Positions 8,812 through 17,377 of a stretch of DNA of 64,000 bases are shown here, piece by piece. Below the pieces are notes generated by a model. It did no database searches. It saw only the letters and a program-made list of their open reading frames with translations, and was not told where the DNA came from. The stretch comes from MFD01275-c22 sp963705885 (GTDB lineage Bacteria; Actinomycetota; Actinomycetes; JACCUZ01): assembly GCA_963705885.1 (NCBI GenBank), contig OY970120.1:682001-746000 (forward strand), read 5' to 3'. Each line of letters opens with the position of its first letter. The first letter of the stretch is position 1. The position numbers were made by a program, and so were the translations under genes.

Positions 8812-8917
8812 GGTTCCTCCAGCCCTCCGGCGGCGGGCAGGCGGAGTACCTGTCCGTCCGCACCGAACGTACGAAACGGACTGCCCGCCTGGGCAGTGAC
8901 GGCGGTCGGCGGCCCTC

Positions 8918-8931
8918 GGGACGTTGGTCCC
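8918..8931. promoter_or_regulatory. DosR-type operator between adh and second usp gene
   Basis: GGGACGTTGGTCCC, with perfect half-sites GGGAC and GTCCC around a 4-base centre. It lies between divergent genes starting at 8811 and 9015, and is 83 bases before the usp start, the same distance as for the first usp gene. Confidence 0.78.
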
Positions 8932-9014
8932 GGCACGAGCGCCCCTGCGCCCCTCCCGCCGCCGCCCCGGCCGCGGTGGGGTGGCCATGACGGACACCAC
9001 GAGGAGGAGGCGTC

Positions 9015-9905
9015 ATGAGGAGCAGCCGGCGAGACACGGTCGTCGTGGGCCTGGACCACTCGGAGACGGCGCGGGCTGCGGTCGGCCATGCGGCCGACGT
9101 CGCCGCCCGGCGGAGGCTGCGACTGCGCATCGTGCACTCCTACGAGTCCGGCGACCCGTACGTCCGCGCCACGATGTCGGACATGGTCGCGGTCGAGCGC
9201 GCGCTGCGCGAGGCGGCCGAGCGCTTCACCGCACGGGTCGCGGAGGAGGTGGCCGAGGAACACCCGGACCTGGACGTCACGACATACATCGACCCCGGTC
9301 CCGCCGTCCCTCTGCTCCTCGCCGAGTCGGAGAGCGCGGAGACCCTCGTGGTCGGCTCCCGCGGCGCGGGCGGCTTCGCCGGGCACCTGCTGGGGTCGAC
9401 GACGCTGCAGGTCGCGTCGCACGCACGCTGCCCGGTGATCACCGTCCCTGCTCCGTCGTCGGACCAGCCGACCCGGTCCGGCGTCGTCGTCGGGGTCGAC
9501 GGCTCCGAGCTGTCCCAGGCCGCCGTGGAGTTCGGCCTGCGCGTCGCGTCGGAGGTCGGGGAGTCCTTCGTCGCGGTGCACGCCTGGACCGGCCCGGCGC
9601 AGCTCGGGCCCGGCGTCATGCAGCCACTCGTCCACGACCCCGCTCTGGTGGAGCAGGAGGAGCAGCGCGCCGTCGCCGAGTCGCTGGCGGGCTGGGCCGA
9701 GAAGTTCCCCGACGTCGCGATCGAGTCGCGGGTCCTTCACGGGCACCCGGTGCGCACGCTGGTGCGCGAGGCGACGGGCGCCCGGCTGCTCGTGGTGGGG
9801 TCACGCGGCCGGGGGGCGGTCCGGAGCCTGGTCCTCGGCTCGGTGAGCCACGGGGTCCTGCACCACGCGCCCGGCCCGGTGGCCGTCGTTCACCGCAGCG
9901 ACTGA
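9015..9905 (+). CDS. Tandem-domain universal stress protein, second copy
   Basis: A 296-residue protein with two Usp domains, paralogous to the protein at 911-1792. Domain 1 has VVVGLDHSETARAAVGHAAD and GSRGAGGFAGHLLGSTTLQ. Domain 2 has VVVGVDGSELSQAAVEFGL and GSRGRGAVRSLVLGSVSHG. Both nucleotide-binding signatures are intact. ATG 9015 follows a GAGGAGGAGG tract. The last 16 bases overlap the convergent nitroreductase gene. The upstream box is placed exactly as in the first copy, which suggests that the promoter and gene were duplicated together. Confidence 0.9.
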   Translation: MRSSRRDTVVVGLDHSETARAAVGHAADVAARRRLRLRIVHSYESGDPYVRATMSDMVAVERALREAAERFTARVAEEVAEEHPDLDVTTYIDPGPAVPLLLAESESAETLVVGSRGAGGFAGHLLGSTTLQVASHARCPVITVPAPSSDQPTRSGVVVGVDGSELSQAAVEFGLRVASEVGESFVAVHAWTGPAQLGPGVMQPLVHDPALVEQEEQRAVAESLAGWAEKFPDVAIESRVLHGHPVRTLVREATGARLLVVGSRGRGAVRSLVLGSVSHGVLHHAPGPVAVVHRSD

Positions 9906-10891
9906 CCAGCCCCGGCGGTGCGGATCACCTGCGTGACGGGCCGGCGGGGAGTGGCCGGCACCGGCACGCCGTATCCCAGACGGACGATCATCTGCGTGTG
10001 GCCGGCGCCGGTGAGCGGCGAGCGGACCAGCCAGCGCAGGTCCTGCTGCTCGAGCGGCTGGTTCATGAACGACGCCGAGAGCCCCTCGGCGGTCGCCACC
10101 AGCAGGGCACGTTCCAGGGCCTGGCCGGCCCGGACCCAGTCGGTCGGGGTGTCGTGCACCGTCGAGAGCAGGGCGACCGTCGACGCCCGCTCGAACCGCG
10201 CGACGGGCCGTTCGACGTCGGGGTCGCCGCCGAGGTCGCGGAAGGGGGTCCCCCGGTCGGTGGGCCGCGGGCCGAGCGACTGCTGCGGGACACCCTCCCC
10301 GGGCGTGCTCCGGCCGACCCAGGCGCGTCGCTCCGCGAGAACCCCCTCCGTCGCCCTCTCCTCGGACTCCGCGTCGTGCAGGAGCCCAACGATGCGGTCG
10401 ACCTCGACCGGGTCGTCGTAGACGCGCAGGATCGCGTTCTCCAGGGAGACGGCCTCCTGCAGGCGGCCCAGCGCCGCGGCCGGGACGCGACGGTCCCAGA
10501 AGGGATAGCGGTTGGTGCGGCGCGCCCAGATCGCCGGGTAGAGGTCGGTCATCAGCCCGGGGCGGTCGTGGCGGTGGTCGACCTCCACGTGGGCGACGTG
10601 TGTCGGGTCGTCCGGCACGGGCATGACCCGGACCCGGGGGTGGAAGCCGAGGTGGTCAGCGGCGACCCGCAGGTTGAACAGGGCGGCGCCACAGCTGATG
10701 AGCAGCGCCCGCCCGCCGGAGTCGGACACCGACAGCTGTCGCCCGGGGTCGGCGAACAGGTCGATGCTGCGCTCGCCGACCGCGAACTGCCACGGCTGGC
10801 TGTTGTGCACGGAGGGCGCCGCGGTGGCGGCCTCCACGAGCGAGCGGACGGTGGTTCTGTCGAGCAGCGGCGAGAGCGTGCGGGAGGGCAT
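9890..10891 (-). CDS. Acg-family nitroreductase-like protein (1)
   Basis: A 333-residue protein of the Acg (Rv2032-like) nitroreductase family. It shows the characteristic N-terminal motif EAATAAPSVHNSQPWQF and the C-terminal segment GHTQMIVRLGYGVPVPATPRRPV. Acg is a DosR-regulated mycobacterial protein that binds FMN but has no proven enzymatic reaction; one proposal is flavin sequestration during stress. I chose ATG 10891 because AAGGAG lies at good spacing. An upstream in-frame ATG at 10915 would add eight residues. It is divergent from a second Acg-like gene (11025-12002), with a variant DosR-type site between them. Confidence 0.86.
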   Translation of the reverse strand: MPSRTLSPLLDRTTVRSLVEAATAAPSVHNSQPWQFAVGERSIDLFADPGRQLSVSDSGGRALLISCGAALFNLRVAADHLGFHPRVRVMPVPDDPTHVAHVEVDHRHDRPGLMTDLYPAIWARRTNRYPFWDRRVPAAALGRLQEAVSLENAILRVYDDPVEVDRIVGLLHDAESEERATEGVLAERRAWVGRSTPGEGVPQQSLGPRPTDRGTPFRDLGGDPDVERPVARFERASTVALLSTVHDTPTDWVRAGQALERALLVATAEGLSASFMNQPLEQQDLRWLVRSPLTGAGHTQMIVRLGYGVPVPATPRRPVTQVIRTAGAGQSLR

Positions 10892-10951
10892 CGACGACTC
10901 CTTGTTCCGTGACATGTCGTTGCAGCCTCGCCCGCCCGCTGCGTCACCGGG

Positions 10952-10966
10952 AGGACCGAAGGTCCC
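10952..10966. promoter_or_regulatory. Variant DosR-type operator between two Acg-like genes
   Basis: AGGACCGAAGGTCCC contains the inverted repeat GGACC-GAA-GGTCC. The half-sites are those of the other boxes, but the centre has three bases instead of two. It is 61 bases before one Acg-like gene and 59 before the other. Confidence 0.6.
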
Positions 10967-11024
10967 GACCCGCAGTGGCCCAAGGCCCCTCGCGCGGCGG
11001 GGCGCGTGTGGCGACGATGAGGCA

Positions 11025-12002
11025 ATGACGAGCACCCGGCCTGACCTCGCCGCCGTGGTCGAGCTGGCGCGGCACGCGCCGTCGGTCCACAACACGCAGC
11101 CCTGGCAGTTCCAGGAGGACAAGGGCGTGCTGACCGTCCGGAGGGACGAGACCCGCCGGTTGCGGGTCCTCGACCCCGATGCGCGCCAGCAGACCATCAG
11201 CTGCGGAGCCGCGCTCCACCTGGCCGGTCTCGGCCTGCGTCTGCAGGGGTTCGAGCCCGTCCTCGAGATGGCGCGGCCCGCCGAGGCCCCGACGCTGGCC
11301 CGGCTCCGGGCGGTGCCTGGGCACCAGGCGGCCGCGGCGGACGCCTCCCTCGAGCGGGCCGCGCGCTCCCGCCACATGCAACGGGCTCGGTTCGAGGACC
11401 GGGACGTCGATCCCGAGGTCATCGAGGCGATGCGCTCGGCCGTCCAGGGAGCCGGCGCGTGGGTCCGCTTCCTGAAGGGGGCCTCCGAGCAGCTGGCCGT
11501 GTCGGTGCTGCTCAACCACGCGGACGACCAGGAGACATCCGACGAGTCCTACCGGGAGGAGCTCGCGGAGTGGACCGCTCGCCCCCCGTCGGCCCGGGAC
11601 GGCCTCGTGCCGGCAGCGACCGACATGGGCGAGGCCCCCCGGGCCAGCGACGTCCGGCTGCGCGACTTCGCCGCCGGCGAGCGACCGGGCCGATCGGCGA
11701 GCGGGGCGGACGACGCACCACCGCCCGTCGAGCACCCGCTGGTCGCGGTCATCGGCACGAGCGGCGACGGGCCCAGCGACTGGCTCGTGGCGGGACAGGC
11801 GCTGTGCGCCCTGCTCCTGCAGGCGGAGATGGGCGGGGTCCAGGCGTCGCCGCTGGGGCAGGTGCTCGACCGGCCGTGGACCCGCCGCCGCCTCGCCGGC
11901 GAGCTCGGGCTTGTCGGCCACCCGCAGATGGTGCTGCGACTGGGCCACGCCGGGCCCGGCCCGGCCACCCCGCGCCGGGCGGTCGGCGACGTGCTGGACT
12001 GA
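11025..12002 (+). CDS. Acg-family nitroreductase-like protein (2)
   Basis: A 325-residue protein of the same family as its divergent neighbour. It has VVELARHAPSVHNTQPWQF at about residues 10-28 and the C-terminal HPQMVLRLGHAGPGPATPRRAV. The central region differs considerably from the first copy, so this is an old rather than recent duplication. The start at ATG 11025 puts the family motif at its expected place. An out-of-frame ATG lies eight bases upstream. The acetyl-CoA hydrolase gene begins four bases after its stop, so the two are probably cotranscribed from the operator at 10952-10966. Confidence 0.84.
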   Translation: MTSTRPDLAAVVELARHAPSVHNTQPWQFQEDKGVLTVRRDETRRLRVLDPDARQQTISCGAALHLAGLGLRLQGFEPVLEMARPAEAPTLARLRAVPGHQAAAADASLERAARSRHMQRARFEDRDVDPEVIEAMRSAVQGAGAWVRFLKGASEQLAVSVLLNHADDQETSDESYREELAEWTARPPSARDGLVPAATDMGEAPRASDVRLRDFAAGERPGRSASGADDAPPPVEHPLVAVIGTSGDGPSDWLVAGQALCALLLQAEMGGVQASPLGQVLDRPWTRRRLAGELGLVGHPQMVLRLGHAGPGPATPRRAVGDVLD

Positions 12003-12006
12003 CCAC

Positions 12007-13239
12007 ATGAGGGTCATCGGTGCGGCCGAGCTCGCCCCGGTGCTCTCGGCGGTCCCCGGGGCGCCGAGGGTCGTCGCCGGTGGCAACGGCGCCCTCCCGC
12101 GGGCCCTGCTGTCGATGGTCGACGCGGGGGTCGAGACCTTCCGGCTGTTCGTGCTGAACGCGCATGCCGGCATCCCCTCGCGGCCGGGCGTCGTGCACGA
12201 GACGGCCTTCGTCGGCCCGGGGATGCGGCACAGCCCCCGGCTGTCCTACGTCCCCGCGCGGCTGTCCCTGGTGCCCAGGCTGTTCGAGACCACGCTCCCC
12301 CCCGACATCGTGTGCGTCACCGTCTCCCCGCCGCACGACGGGACGTACTCCCTGGGGACCGAGGTCAACGTCCTGCCCGCCGCCGTCGAGGCGTGCCGGG
12401 CCCGAGGCGGGCTAGTGGTCGCGCAGGTCAACCGGCACATGCCGTGGACCTACGGCGACGGGCTCCTCGATCCGGAGGCGATCGACTACGCGGTCGAGGT
12501 CGACGAGCCGCTCGACGAGCCGGCGACCCGTGACCCGGACGACGCCGCGCGCAGGATCGGTGAGCTGGTGTCGGCGCGGGTCGCGGACGGCTCGACGCTG
12601 CAGCTCGGCATCGGCCTCGTCCCGGACGCGACGCTGCCCGGGCTTGCCGCCCGGCGGGGACTGGCCATCTGGAGCGAGATGTTCTCCGACGGCGTGCTAC
12701 GTCTCGACGAGGCGGGCGCCCTCGACCCGGCGGAGACCGTGACCGGGTCCTTCGTCCTGGGTTCGCGCGAGCTCTACGACTGGGTCCACCGCAACCCCAG
12801 GGTCCAGGTGCTGCGGACCGAGCGCACCAACTCACCGAGCCGCATCGCCGCCCGCCGCGCGATGACGAGCATCAACACCGCGCTGCAGGTCGACCTGTTC
12901 GGCCAGGCCAACGCGTCGCGCATCGACGCCAGGATCCACTCGGGCTTCGGCGGGCAGACCGACTTCATCGTGGGGGCCCTGCACTCCGCCGGCGGCCAGG
13001 CACTGATGGCGCTGCGTTCCTGGCATCCCCGTGCCGATGTCTCGAGCATCGTGGCGATGGTCGACGAGCCCGTGACGTCGTTCCAGCACACAGCAGTGGT
13101 GACCGAGCAGGGGGTTGCCGAGATGTTCGGCCACGACGAGCGCGCCCAGGCCGCGCACCTCATCGAGTGTGCGGCACACCCGCGGGTCCGCGACGAGCTC
13201 TGGGAGGAGGCACGGGCACTCGGCCTCGCCGCCGGGTGA
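12007..13239 (+). CDS. Acetyl-CoA hydrolase / CoA-transferase family protein
   Basis: A 410-residue member of the acetyl-CoA hydrolase/4-hydroxybutyrate CoA-transferase family. The putative catalytic glutamate is E224 in AIWSEMFSDGV, the position that forms the glutamyl-CoA intermediate. The CoA-binding segment is SGFGGQTDFIVGA. The C-terminus FGHDERAQAAHLIECAAHP is also typical. The reaction could be acetyl-CoA to acetate, or transfer of CoA between acetate and another acid; sequence alone does not decide. ATG 12007 lies just after the upstream stop. In this island it would link acetyl-CoA and acetate pools next to phosphoketolase and acetate kinase. Confidence 0.85.
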   Translation: MRVIGAAELAPVLSAVPGAPRVVAGGNGALPRALLSMVDAGVETFRLFVLNAHAGIPSRPGVVHETAFVGPGMRHSPRLSYVPARLSLVPRLFETTLPPDIVCVTVSPPHDGTYSLGTEVNVLPAAVEACRARGGLVVAQVNRHMPWTYGDGLLDPEAIDYAVEVDEPLDEPATRDPDDAARRIGELVSARVADGSTLQLGIGLVPDATLPGLAARRGLAIWSEMFSDGVLRLDEAGALDPAETVTGSFVLGSRELYDWVHRNPRVQVLRTERTNSPSRIAARRAMTSINTALQVDLFGQANASRIDARIHSGFGGQTDFIVGALHSAGGQALMALRSWHPRADVSSIVAMVDEPVTSFQHTAVVTEQGVAEMFGHDERAQAAHLIECAAHPRVRDELWEEARALGLAAG

Positions 13240-13289
13240 CCCTGCCTGACCACCCCACGGCCGAGTCATGCCCTACGGCGGTCCGGCAG

Positions 13290-13303
13290 AGGTCCTTGGT
13301 CCC
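13290..13303. promoter_or_regulatory. DosR-type operator before DoxX-like gene
   Basis: AGGTCCTTGGTCCC. The right half GGTCCC and the central CCTTGG are intact, and the left half has two mismatches. It is 68 bases before the DoxX-like start, within the range seen at the other sites. Confidence 0.6.
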
Positions 13304-13371
13304 TGGGTCGAGGGTCTGGAACACGCCAACCTTCAGGTGACACAGAGGTCACCAGGCACCAGGAGGACCAC

Positions 13372-13950
13372 ATGAGCGCCAACACACCGGCACGGACCGA
13401 GAACCCGGTCCTACGCACGGACGCATCATTCATCGCCGAGCCCGTCTACGAGGAGACGACCCGGCACCGGGCCTACCGCTTCACACTCGCCGCAACCAGG
13501 CTCGCCCTCGGGTGGATCTTCCTGTGGGCCTTCCTCGACAAGGCTTTCGGGCTGGGCCGCGCCACCCCGGCTGAGGGCGCCTGGATCGACGGCGGCAGCC
13601 CCACCGAGGGCTTCCTCGGCAACGCCCCGGTCGGACCGTTCCAGGACTTCTACAACGGCATCGCCGGCGACGCCTGGGCGGACTGGCTGTTCATGATCGG
13701 ACTCCTCGCCATCGGAGTTGCTCTGGTCCTCGGCGTCGCGATGCGTATCGCCGCTGGCGCCGGCGCGGTCATGCTGATCATGATGTGGACCGCCGTCCTC
13801 CCGCCCGAGAACAACCCGTTCATGGACGACCACCTCATCTACGCCTTGGTCCTCGTCGTCCTCGCGCTGGCTAGCGCGGGCCGGACGCTTGGCCTCGGGA
13901 AGGTCTGGGAGCGGATCCCCCTGGTGGAACGCTACGAGATCCTCAAGTAG
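13372..13950 (+). CDS. DoxX-like integral membrane protein
   Basis: A 192-residue protein with about four membrane segments, starting near residues 38-58 (TLAATRLALGWIFLWAFLDK). Others are WLFMIGLLAIGVALVLGVAM, AAGAGAVMLIMMWTAVLPPE and LIYALVLVVLALASAGRTLG. The pattern and the motifs FLDKAFGLG and NPFMDDHLIYALVL suggest the DoxX family, whose members include thiosulfate:quinone oxidoreductase subunits and redox-stress membrane proteins. ATG 13372 is preceded by AGGAGGACCAC. It lies behind a DosR-type box and in front of a strong bidirectional hairpin. A role in membrane redox balance under hypoxia is inferred only. Confidence 0.75.
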   Translation: MSANTPARTENPVLRTDASFIAEPVYEETTRHRAYRFTLAATRLALGWIFLWAFLDKAFGLGRATPAEGAWIDGGSPTEGFLGNAPVGPFQDFYNGIAGDAWADWLFMIGLLAIGVALVLGVAMRIAAGAGAVMLIMMWTAVLPPENNPFMDDHLIYALVLVVLALASAGRTLGLGKVWERIPLVERYEILK

Positions 13951-13964
13951 CCCGCTCCCCGCGG

Positions 13965-13995
13965 AGGGCCGGAGCTCACGTCGAGCTCCGGCCCT
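13965..13995. terminator. Bidirectional hairpin terminator between DoxX-like and cupin genes
   Basis: A perfect 13-bp stem, AGGGCCGGAGCTC pairing with GAGCTCCGGCCCT, with loop ACGTC. It lies between convergent genes, and the cupin stop codon falls inside the stem. There is no clear T tract, as is common in high-GC actinobacteria. Confidence 0.7.
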
Positions 13996-14317
13996 TCGCG
14001 ACGGTCAGAAGCACGGCCGAGTCCTCGATGGCGCGCAGGCTGTGCCGATGGTCCGGCACCACGATCAGGTCTCCGGACCGCCCGGACCAGGACGCGTCCC
14101 GGGCGACCAGCTCGACGCGCCCCGACAGGACCAGGACCGTCGCCTCGCCTGGGTTCTCGTGCTCCGAGAGCTCCGCCCCGGCGGAGAGCGCGATCACCGT
14201 CTGGCGGAGCGAGTTCTCGTGACCGCCAAAGACCGTCTCCGCGCTACGCGAGCTGCTCGCGGCCGTCGCACGCTCCAGCTGCTCGCGGGCCACGGCGTCC
14301 AGGCTGACCTTGTTCAT
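13976..14317 (-). CDS. Cupin-domain protein at end of nar operon
   Basis: A 113-residue single-domain cupin. The pattern ELSEHENPGEATVLVLSGRVEL corresponds to cupin motif 1. GDLIVVPDHRHSLRAIEDSAVLLTV corresponds to motif 2, with histidines for a metal site. ATG 14317 is 13 bases after the narI stop, so it is probably the last gene of the narK-narK-GHJI transcript. The function is unknown; small cupins may be metal-dependent sensors or isomerases. Its gene ends within the terminator hairpin shared with the DoxX-like gene. Confidence 0.75.
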   Translation of the reverse strand: MNKVSLDAVAREQLERATAASSSRSAETVFGGHENSLRQTVIALSAGAELSEHENPGEATVLVLSGRVELVARDASWSGRSGDLIVVPDHRHSLRAIEDSAVLLTVAKGRSST

Positions 14318-14330
14318 CCGCTGCCGCCTC

Positions 14331-15047
14331 TCAGCCGACCCGGTCCCAGCCGCGGCGCGGCGGGCGGTTGCCGAGCACGTCGTCCCGGCTGCGGTACACA
14401 ATGTACGGCCTGGTCAGGTAGCCCAGCGGGGCGCTGAAGACGTGCACGAGCCGCGTGAACGGCCACAGCGCGAACAGTCCGAACGCCGCGAGCGCGTGCA
14501 GCTGGAAGCCGATCGGCGCCTCGGCCATCAGCTCCGGGTGAGGCGTGAGCCGGAAGATGCCGCGGAACCACACCGAGACGCCCTCGCGGTAGTCGTAGTC
14601 GCCGGCGATGTTCGCGACCACGGTGTTCGCCAGGCCCAGGACGATGACCGTGGCGAGCACCAGGTACATCGCCTTGTCCATCCGGGTCGTCGCGGAGAAC
14701 ACCGGGCCGACCGTGCGACGGCGGTAGATGAGGATCGCCATCCCGACCAGCGTGCAGAACCCCGCGATGCTGCCGACCCCCACGGCCATGACGTGGTAGG
14801 CGCCCTCCGACACACCGACCGCCTCGGTCCAGGACTTCGGGATCCCGAGTCCCATGACGTGACCTCCGAGGACGAACAGGATGCCGAAGTGGAAGAGCGG
14901 GGAGCCCAGCCGGAGCAGGCGCGACTCGTAGAGCTGCGACGAGCGCGTGGTCCAGCCGAACTTGTCGTAGCGGTAGCGCCAGGCGTGGCCGACGGCGAAG
15001 ACGGCCAGGCAGGCGTAGGGCACCGCAACCCAGAGGATCTCGCTCAC
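14331..15047 (-). CDS. narI: Respiratory nitrate reductase gamma subunit (cytochrome b)
   Basis: A 238-residue membrane cytochrome b with five predicted helices. It takes electrons from quinol and passes them through two b-type haems to NarH. Histidines likely to bind haem lie in LFHFGILFVLGGHVMGLG and in FQLHALAAFGLFALWPFTRLVHVFSAP. The C-terminal tail is cytoplasmic and ends in RPYIVYRSRD, as in other NarI proteins. The start overlaps the narJ stop by four bases (ATGA), a sign of translational coupling in the nar operon. Confidence 0.95.
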   Translation of the reverse strand: MSEILWVAVPYACLAVFAVGHAWRYRYDKFGWTTRSSQLYESRLLRLGSPLFHFGILFVLGGHVMGLGIPKSWTEAVGVSEGAYHVMAVGVGSIAGFCTLVGMAILIYRRRTVGPVFSATTRMDKAMYLVLATVIVLGLANTVVANIAGDYDYREGVSVWFRGIFRLTPHPELMAEAPIGFQLHALAAFGLFALWPFTRLVHVFSAPLGYLTRPYIVYRSRDDVLGNRPPRRGWDRVG

Positions 15048-15700
15048 CGCCGGACCCCCTCTGCCCGCGGCATGTGGTCCGGCGGGCCGAAGGGCACCAG
15101 GCCGACCTCCTCGGCCGGCGGGCCTTCGGCGGCGAGGCGGGCGACCGCCGCGTGCTCGTCGCCGCGCAGCGCGGGCAGCGTGGCCGTCACCGCCCGCACG
15201 ACGTGCGCGAAGGGTGACCCCGACTCCTCGAGCGCGAGCCGCAGCAGCTCGATGCCTGCCCGGTGGTCGAGCAGCAGCTGCCGACCGGCCTCCGGGTCGG
15301 CGGTGGCCGCGAACTCCAGCACGACCGCGAGGTGGTCGGGCAGCTCGCCCGGGTCGAGCTCGAGGCCCGCGCGTCGGTAGGCGTTCTTGACGGCGAGCAG
15401 CGCCATGCCGCGCTTGCGGGTGTCGCCGTGCGCGTAGTAGGTGAGGTACAGGCAGCAGCGGCGGCGGTGGTCGAACGTCTCGACGTAGTGCGCGGCGAGC
15501 TCCAGCACGGGCGTCGCCTCGCAGTGCGACAGGAACAGCTCCAGCGGCTCCGACAGGTCGCCCGGGAGGGACCGGACGACGCGGCGCAGGAGCGGCAGCC
15601 GCACGGGGAGCTCCTCGTCGGGGTAGGAGAGCAGCAGCGAGGCCGCCTGCCAGGTGGCCTGCTGCGCGGCAGTGCCGTGCAGCGACCTGGTCGACGTCAT
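15044..15700 (-). CDS. narJ: Nitrate reductase assembly chaperone (delta subunit)
   Basis: A 218-residue TorD/NarJ-type chaperone that guides insertion of the molybdenum cofactor into NarG; it is not part of the mature enzyme. Family features are ASLLLSYPDEEL near the N-terminus, AAHYVETFDHRRRCCLYLTYY in the middle, and helical segments such as LPDHLAVVLEFAAT. The start (ATG 15700) overlaps the narH stop by four bases, and the stop overlaps narI in the same way. The C-terminal tail, EEVGLVPFGPPDHMPRAEG, is typical of NarJ. Confidence 0.94.
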   Translation of the reverse strand: MTSTRSLHGTAAQQATWQAASLLLSYPDEELPVRLPLLRRVVRSLPGDLSEPLELFLSHCEATPVLELAAHYVETFDHRRRCCLYLTYYAHGDTRKRGMALLAVKNAYRRAGLELDPGELPDHLAVVLEFAATADPEAGRQLLLDHRAGIELLRLALEESGSPFAHVVRAVTATLPALRGDEHAAVARLAAEGPPAEEVGLVPFGPPDHMPRAEGVRR

Positions 15701-17361
15701 GGCGCCGTCCCGTCGTCGCGTCGTGGGAACAGCCCCTCGGGTGTCCCCCGGCCGTCCCAGCTCAGCAGGTTCACCCGCTGCTTCTTGTCCTCCGGGGCGG
15801 CGACGGTGTCGGTGGTCTGCCGGTCCTTGAGCATGTGGAAGTTCTCCACCGCGATGGGCGTAGGTCCGCCGGAGCTCTCGCCGAACGGTCCCGACCCGCC
15901 CATGCCGGGACCTCCCTCGTAGTCGAGGCTGCACTCCGTCGCGAGCTCCTCGAGCCCGTGGGCCTGCTCGGCGTGAGCGGTTGGGATGACGTAGCGCTCC
16001 TCGTACTTGGCGATCGCCAGCAGCCGGTACATGTCGTAGACCTGCTCCCCGGTCATGCCGACCGCTGTGGCGATGGACTCGTCGGGGTCGCGCCCGAGGT
16101 TGATGTCACGCATGTACGAGCGCATGGCCGCGAGCCGCCGGAGGACCCGGTCGACGGGCTCGGGATCCCCGGCGGTGAACAGCTCGGCGAGGTACTCGAC
16201 CGGGATGCGCAGCGCCTCGATGGCGGCGAAGAGGTTGCCCCGGTCCTCCGCGTCGTGCCCGGTGTCCCGCACGACGTCCACGACGGGCGACAGCGGCGGG
16301 ATGTACCAGACCATCGGCATGGTGCGGTACTCCGGGTGCAGCGGCAGCGCGACCCGGTAGGTGTTGATCAGCGCGTACACCGGGGACCGCTGGGCAGCCT
16401 CGACCCAGTCGCGCGGGATGCCGACCCGCTCCGCCTCCCGGACCACCTCGGGGTCGTGCGGGTCCAGGAAGACCTCGCGCTGCGCCTCGTACAGGCCCTG
16501 CTCGTCGGTGGTGGCCGCGGCCTCGAGGACCTTGTCGGCGTCGTAGAGCATCAGGCCGATGTAGCGGAGCCGGCCGACGCAGGTCTCGGAGCACACCGTC
16601 GGGATGCCGACCTCGACCCGGGGGAAGCAGAACGTGCACTTCTCCGCCTTGCCGGTGCGGTGGTTGAAGTAGATCTTCTTGTACGGGCAGCCGGTGACGC
16701 ACTGCCGCCAGCCGCGGCAGCGGTCCTGGTCGACGAGCACGATGCCGTCCTCGGCGCGCTTGTAGATCGCGCCGGACGGGCAGGACGCCGCGCACGACGG
16801 GTTGAGGCAGTGCTCGCAGATCCGCGGCAGGTAGAACATGAACGTCTGCTCGAACTCGAACCGCACCTTGTGGGCGATGTCCTTGAGCAGGACGTCCTTG
16901 TCGCCGTGGTCGGGGGAGCCGCCGAGGTCGTCGTCCCAGTTCGCCGACCACGAGATCTTCATGTCCTTGCCCGAGATCAGGGACTTCGGGCGCGCGACCG
17001 GGGTGTGCTCCTGCAGCGGCGCCCTGATCAGGGTGTCGTAGTCGTAGGTCCACGGCTCGTAGTAGTCGTCGAGCGCCGGGAGGACAGGGTTCGCGAAGAT
17101 GGTGAGCAGCTTCTTGACCCGGCCACCGCCCTTGAGGCGCAGCCGGCCGCGCCGCGACAGCTCCCACCCGCCCCGCCAGCGCTCCTGGTCCTCGTAGCGG
17201 CGGGGGTAGCCCTGCCCGGGACGGGTCTCCACGTTGTTGAACCACACGTACTCGACGCCGCTGCGGTTGGTCCACGCCTGCTTGCAGGTGACCGAGCAGG
17301 TGTGGCAGCCGATGCACTTGTCGAGGTTCATCACCATCGCCATCTGGGCCATGAGCCTCAT
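15697..17361 (-). CDS. narH: Respiratory nitrate reductase beta subunit
   Basis: A 554-residue iron-sulfur subunit that carries electrons from NarI to NarG. The first cluster motif is CIGCHTCSVTC at residues 16-26. Further motifs are CEHCLNPSCAASCPSG and CRGWRQCVTGCPYKK. In the last, tryptophan replaces one cysteine, as expected for the 3Fe-4S cluster of NarH. CTFC and CSETC follow downstream. ATG 17361 follows narG by 16 bases. Other ATGs shortly downstream are possible starts, but this one has GGAAGG upstream. Confidence 0.96.
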   Translation of the reverse strand: MRLMAQMAMVMNLDKCIGCHTCSVTCKQAWTNRSGVEYVWFNNVETRPGQGYPRRYEDQERWRGGWELSRRGRLRLKGGGRVKKLLTIFANPVLPALDDYYEPWTYDYDTLIRAPLQEHTPVARPKSLISGKDMKISWSANWDDDLGGSPDHGDKDVLLKDIAHKVRFEFEQTFMFYLPRICEHCLNPSCAASCPSGAIYKRAEDGIVLVDQDRCRGWRQCVTGCPYKKIYFNHRTGKAEKCTFCFPRVEVGIPTVCSETCVGRLRYIGLMLYDADKVLEAAATTDEQGLYEAQREVFLDPHDPEVVREAERVGIPRDWVEAAQRSPVYALINTYRVALPLHPEYRTMPMVWYIPPLSPVVDVVRDTGHDAEDRGNLFAAIEALRIPVEYLAELFTAGDPEPVDRVLRRLAAMRSYMRDINLGRDPDESIATAVGMTGEQVYDMYRLLAIAKYEERYVIPTAHAEQAHGLEELATECSLDYEGGPGMGGSGPFGESSGGPTPIAVENFHMLKDRQTTDTVAAPEDKKQRVNLLSWDGRGTPEGLFPRRDDGTAP

Positions 17362-17377
17362 CGGAGCGCGCCTTCCA

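Noticed and set aside
9890..12002. The two Acg-like genes as ordinary flavin nitroreductases with known substrates
   Set aside because: Family motifs are those of Acg-type proteins, for which no reaction is established, so no substrate was assigned.
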